From Bacteroidota bacterium (GTDB taxonomy: Bacteria; Bacteroidota; Bacteroidia; Cytophagales; Cyclobacteriaceae), in contig JAFDYY010000001.1 of NCBI GenBank assembly GCA_018267195.1, positions 62,001 to 126,000 of the forward strand: a stretch of 64,000 bases of DNA, given 5' to 3'. The notes under the pieces are model-generated. The model had not been told where the DNA came from. It saw nothing but the letters and a program-made list of their open reading frames with translations, and searched no databases. Within the stretch, counting starts at the first letter, position 1, and every line of letters begins with the position of its first letter. A program made the translations under genes and the position numbers. Positions 57,076 to 64,000 of this stretch are shown one piece after another.

Positions 57076-58963
57076 ATTGCTATTCTTTATCGGGTTTCTA
57101 TGTGCTTCGGTGGCCTTTGGCCAGTTTAGCCCCGATAAAACTTTGCCCGCAAAACGAATTGAAAATGAGTCGTATCTTTTTCCCATTAACCCCGGCATGC
57201 AAAATGCGCTTACCGGAACCATGGGCGAATTGCGCTACACCCACCTCCATACCGGTATAGACATCCGCACCAATAATATGAGCTTACCCGTCAGGGCCAC
57301 ACAAAAAGGATATGTAAGCCGGGTTATTGTGGGAGCCTACGGCTATGGCCATGCCCTCTTTGTTAAACACCCCGATGGTAACGAATCGGTATATGCCCAC
57401 CTCGATCGCTTCAATAAAAAATTAGCCCGGCATATTTTAAACAAACAATACGAAAGCAAGTCGTTCGATGTAAATCTGGAACTCAACCCCAATCAGTTTC
57501 CGGTTGAGCGTGGAGATACTATTGCTTTTTCAGGAAATACCGGGGGCTCGGCCGGGCCCCACCTGCATTTTGAAATTCGCGATACCTCCAACGAGGTATT
57601 AAATCCGCTCGACTTCCGGTTTTCTGAAATCAACGATGTGCTGGCTCCGGTCATACAAAAAATAGCCTTGCGTGCTATGAATGGGCAATCGCGCATTGAT
57701 TATCAGTTCGGACGAAAAGAATATGTACCTATTAAAAACGGCCACGATTACTATCTGGCTCAGCCCATTTCGGTTGCCGGAAAAATAGGTATTGAAATAC
57801 TGGCCTACGATCGGGTAGATTTCTCCCGCTTCCGCTGCGGCATCAATAACATTGAAATCCGCGTTGATAATCAACCGGTATTCACTCAGAAAATTAACAA
57901 GATAAATTTTTTATTCAATCGGCAAATAGCATCCATTGTTGATTATGAAATATTAAAAACACGTGGTATCCAGTTTAACAAACTTTACCGCGATGATGGA
58001 AACCAACTGTCTTTTTATAATGAATCCACCGGTAACGGGTTCATCTATATGTCAGACCAACCAAAGCAAGTAGAAATACGGCTTACCGATAATGCTGGAA
58101 ACACCAGCCGATTACACATCACGCTTCAGCCGGTACAGAATATAAAAAATGAAATACCTCTGCCCGGCCCATTGGTTTCTTCCCATATCACAAACGAAAA
58201 CATACTTAAACTAACCGTTCCCTGTGGCCAACGTGCTATTACATTTTTTGAAAAAGGAAATTCGCAACAAGTGGCACCTACCTATGCTCATGCTGAAAAA
58301 GGAGTCTATCTTTTCAATCTCCGTCAATCTATTCCCGATTCGGCCCAGACATGCAGTGGTATGATACGTTTTAATCTGCAAGATGCTATCCCCTCGGGTA
58401 TTGATTACACTTATTACAGCGATTGGGCCATCGTTCATTTTTCGCCCGAGTCGCTTTACGATACGCTGTATCTGGAACAACATAAAAAAATCAGCAACGG
58501 GCGCTCCATCTATACACTGGGGAATACACTCAACCCGCTGAGAAAAGAAATTACCATTCAACTGAAGCCTACCAACGAAAAAATCACACAGCAGATGTCA
58601 GTTTACCGTAACAATGGGCGATACCACGAATACCTGGGCGGCCAGTGGAATAATGGAAGTATTCAATTTAAAACGAAAGAGTTAGGCGATTTTGTTTTAC
58701 TGGCCGATTCGGTAGCCCCCGCCATCTATCGTATCCATTGCACATCGCAATCTGCCCGGTTTAGAGTTTCCGATAATCTTTCGGGGGTTGATTCCTACCG
58801 GGCCCGTATTAATGACGAATGGCTGTTAATGAAATACGATTATAAAACAGGAATTTTACAATCGGAAAAATTAGATAATTCTAAACCGCTGCAAGGGAAT
58901 TTTGAATTGAGAGTAACTGACCGGTCCGGGAACGAAAAAATATACAGACAAAGAATTCTATAA
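57044..58963 (+). CDS. Exported M23 family (LytM-type) peptidase
   Basis: 639 residues with signal sequence MKNYWSLRLSKLLFFIGFLC and cleavage near VAFGQ. The LytM domain lies at about 50-195: zinc ligands His69 and Asp73 (HTGID), and HLHFE near 175. This set is complete, so an active peptidoglycan endopeptidase is likely. About 440 residues of beta-rich sequence follow, without a recognised domain. The start overlaps the upstream FAH gene by 32 bases and gives the best signal peptide. Likely role: cell-wall remodelling in the periplasm. Confidence 0.92.
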   Translation: MKNYWSLRLSKLLFFIGFLCASVAFGQFSPDKTLPAKRIENESYLFPINPGMQNALTGTMGELRYTHLHTGIDIRTNNMSLPVRATQKGYVSRVIVGAYGYGHALFVKHPDGNESVYAHLDRFNKKLARHILNKQYESKSFDVNLELNPNQFPVERGDTIAFSGNTGGSAGPHLHFEIRDTSNEVLNPLDFRFSEINDVLAPVIQKIALRAMNGQSRIDYQFGRKEYVPIKNGHDYYLAQPISVAGKIGIEILAYDRVDFSRFRCGINNIEIRVDNQPVFTQKINKINFLFNRQIASIVDYEILKTRGIQFNKLYRDDGNQLSFYNESTGNGFIYMSDQPKQVEIRLTDNAGNTSRLHITLQPVQNIKNEIPLPGPLVSSHITNENILKLTVPCGQRAITFFEKGNSQQVAPTYAHAEKGVYLFNLRQSIPDSAQTCSGMIRFNLQDAIPSGIDYTYYSDWAIVHFSPESLYDTLYLEQHKKISNGRSIYTLGNTLNPLRKEITIQLKPTNEKITQQMSVYRNNGRYHEYLGGQWNNGSIQFKTKELGDFVLLADSVAPAIYRIHCTSQSARFRVSDNLSGVDSYRARINDEWLLMKYDYKTGILQSEKLDNSKPLQGNFELRVTDRSGNEKIYRQRIL

Positions 58964-59009
58964 GTCTTCACCTTCATAACTTCATCTATCCGACAAATTT
59001 TAACCGGCC

Positions 59010-59555
59010 ATGGCTTTACCTATAGGAACAACCGCCCCCGATTTCTCAACTACCGATCAAAACGGAAACCCTGTACAACTTTCCGATTTTAGAGGGAAAA
59101 AAATCGTTCTCTACTTTTACCCAAAAGACATGACCCCCGGCTGCACAGCAGAAGCCTGTAACTTGCGCGATCATTATAAGATTTTGCAAAAAAAAGGTTA
59201 TGAAGTGCTGGGCATCAGCACCGACAGCGAGAAGAGGCATCGTACGTTTATTGAAAAAGAAAACTTGCCATTCCGTTTATTGGCCGATACCGACAGAACG
59301 GTACACGCTCAATACGGTACCTGGGTAGAAAAATCTATGTATGGACGTAAGTACATGGGCACCGCCCGCATTACCTACTTAATAAATGAGGAAGGAAAGA
59401 TAACCGATGTTATAGAAAAAGTTGATACTAAAAATCATACTACCCAAATTCTGGGCGAGCATTCCCTAAATCCCAAAAAGAAAACTCCCCAAAAAATAGC
59501 TAAGAAATCAATAAAAAAGGCAATCAAGAAACTTGCAAAAAAAAGTAAAAAGTAA
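59010..59555 (+). CDS. bcp: Thioredoxin-dependent thiol peroxidase (Bcp) with lysine-rich tail
   Basis: Peroxiredoxin of the PrxQ/Bcp class that reduces hydroperoxides. The active site YPKDMTPGCTAEACNLRD has peroxidatic Cys45 and resolving Cys50. The usual length is about 150-155 residues; this one has 181. From about residue 153 the protein continues NPKKKTPQKIAKKSIKKA and similar KK repeats to its end, with about 15 lysines in 28 residues and no acidic residue. The aconitase in this window has a tail of the same style. The frame is continuous. A role in nucleic-acid or polyphosphate binding is speculation. Confidence 0.95.
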   Translation: MALPIGTTAPDFSTTDQNGNPVQLSDFRGKKIVLYFYPKDMTPGCTAEACNLRDHYKILQKKGYEVLGISTDSEKRHRTFIEKENLPFRLLADTDRTVHAQYGTWVEKSMYGRKYMGTARITYLINEEGKITDVIEKVDTKNHTTQILGEHSLNPKKKTPQKIAKKSIKKAIKKLAKKSKK

Positions 59556-59603
59556 GTCAGTGCAGGTTTAATTATCATCCATATCTTCGCACAAATTTTC
59601 AAA

Positions 59604-60455
59604 ATGCATTCACAACCGGATTTCATTCACTTAAAAAAAATAGCCACACAACTGCGCAGAGATATTGTGCGTATGGTGCATGCCTGCCAAAGCGGGCATC
59701 CGGGCGGATCGCTGGGCTGTGCCGATTTTTTTGCAGCTCTCTATTTTCATGTACTCAGGCACAATCCAAAATTTAATATGGATGGAATAGGCGAAGATTT
59801 ATTTTTCCTTTCCAACGGGCACATCTCCCCTGTGTGGTATGCTACGCTGGCTCGGGCAGGGTATTTCGATGTAAAAGAATTAGCCACATTTCGACAGATT
59901 AATTCGCGCTTGCAAGGACACCCCGCCACGCACGAACACCTACCTGGAATACATGTAGCATCAGGTTCGTTAGGGCAAGGCCTTTCGGTTGCCACCGGTG
60001 CCGCACAAACTAAAAAACTAAACCACGACCATCAATTGGTGTATGTACTAATGGGCGATGGCGAGCAACAAGAAGGTCAGGTGTGGGAAGCCGCAATGTA
60101 CGCGGCCCATAACAAAGTAGATAACATCATCGCCACCATCGATTATAACGGGCAGCAAATTGATGGCCCGGTAGATAAAGTGTTGTCGCTGATGAACCTG
60201 AAAGCTAAATGGGAAGCCTTCGGATGGTGCGTTACTGAATTTAATGGAAACCACATGGAAGAGGTAGTGGCCGGGCTTGATAAAGCCAAGTCGCTAACCG
60301 GGCAGGGAAAACCAGTTATCAACCTGATGAAAACAGAAATGGGTTTCGGTGTAGATTATATGATGGGGTCGCACAAATGGCACGGTGTGGCGCCTAATGA
60401 TGAGGAGCTAAAGAAAGCGTTAGCCCAATTAGAAGAAACCCTGGGTGACTACTGA
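59604..60455 (+). CDS. Transketolase, N-terminal (TPP-binding) subunit
   Basis: 283 residues covering the pyrophosphate-binding half of transketolase. Motifs include SGHPGGSLGCADFFAALYF and the TPP-magnesium site GDGEQQEGQVWEAAM. The C-terminal half is encoded separately at 60656, an arrangement known in many bacteria. The two subunits should assemble to transfer two-carbon ketol groups in the pentose phosphate pathway. A gap of 200 bases separates the halves. Confidence 0.94.
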   Translation: MHSQPDFIHLKKIATQLRRDIVRMVHACQSGHPGGSLGCADFFAALYFHVLRHNPKFNMDGIGEDLFFLSNGHISPVWYATLARAGYFDVKELATFRQINSRLQGHPATHEHLPGIHVASGSLGQGLSVATGAAQTKKLNHDHQLVYVLMGDGEQQEGQVWEAAMYAAHNKVDNIIATIDYNGQQIDGPVDKVLSLMNLKAKWEAFGWCVTEFNGNHMEEVVAGLDKAKSLTGQGKPVINLMKTEMGFGVDYMMGSHKWHGVAPNDEELKKALAQLEETLGDY

Positions 60456-60470
60456 TAATTTCTATCCGGA

Positions 60471-60557
60471 TTACAGAAGCCAGGGGATAACTGCAAGCAA
60501 TAAGGTAATGATAATCCAAAGCAGAAGTTTGCGGTCAAAAGTTTTAATACGCTCCAT
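60471..60557 (-). CDS. Possible small membrane protein, 28 aa, antisense between transketolase halves
   Basis: An ATG at 60557 on the minus strand opens 28 codons ending in TAA at 60471. The peptide begins MERIKTFDRKLLLW, then runs IIITLLLAVIPW, a single hydrophobic helix after a basic head. It lies within the 200-base gap between the transketolase subunit genes, on the opposite strand. The layout resembles bacterial micro-proteins, but so short a frame could occur by chance. Confidence 0.35.
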   Translation of the reverse strand: MERIKTFDRKLLLWIIITLLLAVIPWLL

Positions 60558-60655
60558 GAATATCCGATAGTATGAGGAGGTGTACGTTTTGTGGAGAGTA
60601 AGGTTGAGTTTGCATTTATAGATTTTCATTTTTAACAAGTCATTAACAAGGCATC

Positions 60656-61615
60656 ATGGCTAAATATACTTTCACTGAAAAAAAAGATACACGCTCGGGT
60701 TTTGGAGCCGGGCTGCATGAGTTGGGTAAACAAAATAATCAGGTGGTAGCGCTTTGCGCAGACCTTACCGGCTCGCTCAAGATGGATGCTTTTAAGAAAG
60801 ATTTTCCTGATCGCTTCTACCAGACCGGCATTGCCGAAGCCAACATGATGGGCCTTGCTGCCGGAATGACCATCGGAGGCAAAATTCCTTTTACCGGAAC
60901 ATTTGCCAATTTTTCCACCGGAAGAGTGTACGATCAAATCCGTCAGTCAATAGCCTACTCTGGGAAAAATGTAAAGATATGCGCTTCTCATGCGGGCGTT
61001 ACCTTAGGTGAGGACGGAGCCACACACCAAATATTAGAAGATTTAGGCATGATGAAGATGCTTCCGGGTATGACTGTAATTGTGCCTTGCGATTATAACC
61101 AAACCAAAGCAGCTACCATTGCTTTAGGTAAACACATAGGTCCTGCTTACTTGCGCTTCGGGCGCCCCAGCTGGCCGGTATTTACTGCTCCCGATCGCCC
61201 CTTCACCATCGGTAAAGCCGATAAAATGATTGAGGGAAGTGATGTATCTGTTTTTGCCTGCGGGCACTTAGTATGGAATGCCATCGAAGCGGAAGAAAAA
61301 TTAGCCGCTCAAGGCATTAGTGTGGAAGTAATTAATCTTCATACTATTAAGCCACTCGATGTAGAAGCCGTTCTGGAATCTGTACAAAAAACAAAATGTG
61401 TTGTTACCTGCGAAGAACACCAACTAAACGGAGGTTTAGGCGATAGCATTGCGCAGACATTAGCAAGATTTTATCCGGCACCGATAGAAATGGTTGGCGT
61501 GAACGATACGTTTGGAGAGAGCGGAACCCCGGCTCAGTTAATGAAAAAGTATGGGTTAGGTCCCGACAATATTATAGAGGCTGTAAAAAAGGTTTTAAAA
61601 CGAAAAAAGGCCTAA
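60656..61615 (+). CDS. Transketolase, C-terminal (Pyr-binding) subunit
   Basis: 319 residues covering the pyrimidine-binding and C-terminal domains. It starts MAKYTFTEKKDTRSGFGAGL and holds GIAEANMMGLAAGMTIGGKI with the catalytic Glu, ATHQILEDLGMMKMLPGM and the C-terminal EEHQLNGGLGDSIAQTLA. It complements the upstream N-terminal subunit. The related fold of DXP synthase or pyruvate dehydrogenase E1-beta is less likely because the partner has transketolase motifs. The stop codon lies in the loop of a terminator hairpin. Confidence 0.94.
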   Translation: MAKYTFTEKKDTRSGFGAGLHELGKQNNQVVALCADLTGSLKMDAFKKDFPDRFYQTGIAEANMMGLAAGMTIGGKIPFTGTFANFSTGRVYDQIRQSIAYSGKNVKICASHAGVTLGEDGATHQILEDLGMMKMLPGMTVIVPCDYNQTKAATIALGKHIGPAYLRFGRPSWPVFTAPDRPFTIGKADKMIEGSDVSVFACGHLVWNAIEAEEKLAAQGISVEVINLHTIKPLDVEAVLESVQKTKCVVTCEEHQLNGGLGDSIAQTLARFYPAPIEMVGVNDTFGESGTPAQLMKKYGLGPDNIIEAVKKVLKRKKA

Positions 61616-61632
61616 CCGGCCTCTCTATTTTA
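61608..61632 (+). terminator. Terminator overlapping the transketolase stop codon
   Basis: Stem AGGCC / GGCCT with loop TAACC, followed by CTCTATTTTA. The loop contains the TAA stop. The U-tract is imperfect, so strength is moderate. Confidence 0.6.
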
Positions 61633-61642
61633 CCTGCCCAAA

Positions 61643-61672
61643 CAGTAGAAAGTGGTGTTGCCACTACTACTG
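61643..61672. repeat. Two-part hairpin in the 215-base gap before pcm
   Basis: CAGTAG-AAA-GTGG-N5-CCAC-TA-CTACTG folds as a 6-bp plus 4-bp stem with a small internal loop. No T-run follows, so it is not a terminator. It lies about 160 bases before the pcm start. It could be an RNA element or a protein site; no known riboswitch is recognised. Confidence 0.4.
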
Positions 61673-61830
61673 TTGGATCAGGTTACACAGTTTTAAACGC
61701 TATGGCAAATAGGTTTTATCTGTGTTGGGATTTCAAAATAGCGGGATCGCTTTCAATTTTCCTAAGAAAAGTAAAAAACTTTATTTTTTTGATAAAAAAG
61801 TGCCATTATACCCTAAAATAGGTCTTTTTA

Positions 61831-62487
61831 ATGATGGAGGAAAATTATAAACAAAGAGGGTTAAGGAATAAATTAGTTAAAAAACTACGCCTAAAAGGCA
61901 TCACTGATGAGGCCGTTTTGTCAGCCATCGGAAAAGTGCCTCGCCATCTGTTTTTTGAAGATGCTTTACTTAATCATGCCTATGAAGACAAGGCCTTTCC
62001 CATAGGCGAAGGGCAAACGATTTCTCAACCTTATACAGTAGCCTTCCAAAGTGAAAAACTTTCTATTAAATCTGGAGACAAGGTATTGGAAGTTGGTACC
62101 GGCTCAGGTTACCAGGCAGCCATTTTGCTCGAAATGGGCGCTCATGTCTATACCATTGAGTTTAACCGGAAACTTTACGAAACCGTAAGAGATTTCTTAC
62201 CTCAGCTTGGCTATCGTCCTTATTTTTTTTATGGCGATGGCTCTAAAGGTATTCCGGCCAAAGCTCCGTTTGATAAAATCATTGTTACGGCCGGGGCTCC
62301 AATCGTACCTCAGGCTTTGCTCGATCAGTTAAATGAAAATGGAATTATGATTATTCCGGTGGGCAACCGCGAAACACAAAGAATGATTAAACTCACTAAA
62401 AAAGGAGGAAAAATTCTGAAAGAGGAGTTTAATCAGTTTGCGTTTGTTCCATTGCTGGGCGAGAGTGGATGGAGCCACCCAAAGTAA
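61831..62487 (+). CDS. pcm: Protein-L-isoaspartate O-methyltransferase
   Basis: Repairs damaged aspartyl residues using SAM; 218 residues. The family patterns VPRHLFFEDALLNHAYEDKA, GQTISQPYTVAFQSE and the SAM motif VLEVGTGSGYQAAIL are intact. The start is one of two adjacent ATGs (61831/61834). Cytosolic. A 215-base gap lies before it. It ends 3 bases from the stop of the facing DsbA-family gene. Confidence 0.96.
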   Translation: MMEENYKQRGLRNKLVKKLRLKGITDEAVLSAIGKVPRHLFFEDALLNHAYEDKAFPIGEGQTISQPYTVAFQSEKLSIKSGDKVLEVGTGSGYQAAILLEMGAHVYTIEFNRKLYETVRDFLPQLGYRPYFFYGDGSKGIPAKAPFDKIIVTAGAPIVPQALLDQLNENGIMIIPVGNRETQRMIKLTKKGGKILKEEFNQFAFVPLLGESGWSHPK

Positions 62488-62490
62488 CAA

Positions 62491-63171
62491 TCAGCACTTC
62501 TCTCCTATTTCACATGATTCTCCGCTAGTCACCTCGCCCCCTATTTCGCGAAGTGCATTTACAAAAACATCAGCCGGTTGCGCTCCCGACACTCCATATT
62601 TACCATGGATGATAAAATAGGGAACCCCCGATATGCCCCGCTGGTAATTCATTTGCTCTTGCATTTTTACTTCGGCCGATAGGTCATCTCCGGAAAGGAA
62701 TTTTTTTACTTTATCGCGATCCAGCCCTACGCTCACGGCAGCCTCTACCAGGTTTTCATTTTTTGTAAGATCAATTCCTTTTTCAAAATATGCATGCATC
62801 AGGGCTTCGTTCATCGTATGTTGTTTTCCGTATTGCTTAGCAAATGCAATCAGCCGGTGCGACTGAAAGGTGTTAGGCGAAACCGATTGTTTTTCAAAAT
62901 CAAAATGAAGTCCTTCTGCTGCGGCCGTTCGGGCAGTATGGGCTGTAATCTGATTATAGCGGTCTTCTCCGCCAAATTTTTCAGATAAGTATTTTTTTTG
63001 GTTCATCCCCTCTGCCGGCATCGATGGATTGAGTTCAAACGGATGAAATTCAACATCAAAATCTATTTCATTTTTTAATACATCCATTGCTTTTTCAAGT
63101 CTTCGTTTACCAATATAACACCAAGGGCAAACCACATCCGAAACTACGTCTATTTTAATCCGTGCTTTCAT
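62491..63171 (-). CDS. DsbA family oxidoreductase (FrnE-like), cytosolic
   Basis: 226 residues with a thioredoxin fold and helical insertion. The active site CPWC is at 15-18 in VVCPWCYIGKRRLEKA, and the cis-Pro region is GISGVPYFIIHGKYGVSGAQP. No signal peptide, so it acts in the cytosol, like FrnE or 2-hydroxychromene isomerase relatives. FrnE proteins are linked to oxidative stress tolerance. It is divergent from mtaB. Confidence 0.94.
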   Translation of the reverse strand: MKARIKIDVVSDVVCPWCYIGKRRLEKAMDVLKNEIDFDVEFHPFELNPSMPAEGMNQKKYLSEKFGGEDRYNQITAHTARTAAAEGLHFDFEKQSVSPNTFQSHRLIAFAKQYGKQHTMNEALMHAYFEKGIDLTKNENLVEAAVSVGLDRDKVKKFLSGDDLSAEVKMQEQMNYQRGISGVPYFIIHGKYGVSGAQPADVFVNALREIGGEVTSGESCEIGEKC

Positions 63172-63245
63172 GCTTTTAGTTTAGTTGTAAACAGGAATCT
63201 ACTCTACAAGGTTCAAAATAAGCGAAATACACATTAGCAAATGTT

Positions 63246-63253
63246 TACCTTTG
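63246..63253 (+). promoter_or_regulatory. Candidate -7 box TACCTTTG before mtaB
   Basis: TACCTTTG exactly matches TAnnTTTG and is 10 bases before the mtaB ATG, implying an almost leaderless mRNA. A -33 box is not obvious. Confidence 0.4.
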
Positions 63254-63263
63254 CGGCCTGAGT

Positions 63264-64000
63264 ATGAAAAAAGTTGCTTTTTACACGCTGGGGTGCAAGT
63301 TGAATTTCTCCGAAACATCTACCATTGCGCGCAAATTTGAAGATAGCGGTTATCGCAAAGTGGATTTTACCGATACCCCCGATATTTTTATTATTAATAC
63401 TTGTTCGGTTACCGAAAATGCGGATAAGAAGTGCAAAAAGGTAGTGCGCGAAGCCAGGGCTATATCGTCCAATGCTTACATAGCTATTATCGGCTGCTAT
63501 GCCCAACTAAAACCCAAAGAAATAGCTGAAATCCCTGGCGTGGATGCCGTACTCGGGGCCTCCGAAAAATTCAGGCTGATCGAATTGCTCGATGGCTTCA
63601 AAAGACCGGAACAACCTCAAGTATTTAATACCGAAATTACAGAAGTAAAAAAATTCAATACATCTTATTCTTTATTCGACCGGACACGAACATTTTTAAA
63701 AGTGCAAGACGGATGCGATTACTCTTGTAGTTTCTGCACCATTCCACTGGCGCGCGGCAACAGTCGCAGCGATAGCATTGAAAACATACTAAAGACAGCC
63801 AACGAAATAGCCCGGACAGAGGTAAAAGAAATTGTACTGACCGGTGTAAATACAGGCGACTTCGGTTTGTATGAGGGCGAACGCAAAGAGCGATTTCTGG
63901 ATTTGATCAAAGTATTAGATAAAGTGGAGGGAATTGAACGGTTTCGTATTTCCTCCATCGAACCCAACCTGCTGCACGATGAAATCATTGAGTTCGTAGC
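63264..64000 (+). CDS. mtaB: tRNA t6A37 methylthiotransferase MtaB (3' end cut by window edge)
   Basis: Radical-SAM enzyme that adds a methylthio group to t6A at position 37 of ANN-reading tRNAs. From the ATG at 63264 it begins MKKVAFYTLGCKLNFSE, with the first MTTase-domain cysteine at 11 and another in INTCSVTEN. The radical-SAM triad is GCDYSCSFCTIPLARG. About 245 residues are seen; the family has about 430-440, so the C-terminal radical-SAM part and TRAM domain lie outside. MiaB is the alternative, but the YTLGCKLN head favours MtaB. Confidence 0.94.
   Translation, partial: MKKVAFYTLGCKLNFSETSTIARKFEDSGYRKVDFTDTPDIFIINTCSVTENADKKCKKVVREARAISSNAYIAIIGCYAQLKPKEIAEIPGVDAVLGASEKFRLIELLDGFKRPEQPQVFNTEITEVKKFNTSYSLFDRTRTFLKVQDGCDYSCSFCTIPLARGNSRSDSIENILKTANEIARTEVKEIVLTGVNTGDFGLYEGERKERFLDLIKVLDKVEGIERFRISSIEPNLLHDEIIEFV

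Noticed and set aside
59604..61615. Transketolase broken into two pieces by mutation
   Set aside because: Both halves have proper starts and complete domain boundaries, and natural two-subunit transketolases are well known.
61616..61809. Open rightward frame between transketolase and pcm (contains VESGVATTTVGSGYTV)
   Set aside because: It has no good start and only an internal ATG near 61714, and it resembles no family; could be a gene remnant but nothing supports that.

Overview
The window is a piece of a Bacteroidota chromosome, most likely order Cytophagales. This is inferred from several signs. There is a PorT-type barrel gene next to ubiE/menG, and a type-B succinate dehydrogenase (sdhCAB) with a single membrane subunit. 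DnaE carries an N-terminal DnaQ exonuclease, and a SerB-type phosphatase is fused to SerA. There are many signal peptides ending in AQ, A-rich ribosome sites instead of Shine-Dalgarno sequences, and TAnnTTTG-like -7 boxes close to start codons. Almost all of it is core metabolism and housekeeping. I see no insertion sequence, prophage, CRISPR array, rRNA or integrase. One tRNA gene, tRNA-Gln(TTG) with encoded CCA, is present.

Layout. 1-4.6 kb: end of an HU gene, a zinc alcohol dehydrogenase, an unknown protein and groES-groEL. 4.6-8.3 kb: a TerB-like protein, aconitase with a lysine-rich tail, and pth. 8.3-10.1 kb: rplY, prs and tRNA-Gln. 10.2-14.1 kb: sdhCAB, preceded by an FNR-like palindrome and a 35-residue membrane peptide gene. 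14.2-20.5 kb: dnaE, an SDR enzyme, porT and ubiE/menG. 20.8-25.7 kb: accC, a DUF1015 protein and an S9 peptidase. 25.7-33 kb: a divergent metal-efflux region (CDF exporter against a CzcB-CzcA-TolC pump) plus a barrel protein. 33-43.6 kb: the divergent branched-chain amino acid regulon, leuCDBA leftwards and ilvEDBNC rightwards. 43.6-49.7 kb: a lipoprotein, rhodanese, YceI, MarR, an M3 peptidase and the SerB-SerA fusion. 49.7-55.5 kb: an iron or heme uptake operon (TonB receptor, binding protein, permease, ATPase). 55.5-64 kb: M48 peptidase, FAH-family hydrolase, M23 peptidase, Bcp with a lysine-rich tail, a split transketolase, pcm, a DsbA-like protein and the start of mtaB.

The most interesting part is the 431-base divergent leader between leuC and ilvE. 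On the ilv side a 27-codon ORF rich in Ile, Val and Leu codons is followed by an intrinsic terminator, which is the classic attenuator layout. On the leu side another terminator-like hairpin lies in the 5' leader. In both leaders the hairpin is followed by GTTTTA, then exactly 12 bases, then a nearly identical 18-base element (16 of 18 match). This suggests two copies of one regulatory module. LeuA here has no C-terminal regulatory domain, which fits control at transcription.

Other points to follow up are lysine-rich, histone-like tails on two unrelated enzymes (aconitase and Bcp), a recurrent TTGATWATCA element upstream of acnA, dnaE and yceI, and two unlisted membrane micro-ORFs.
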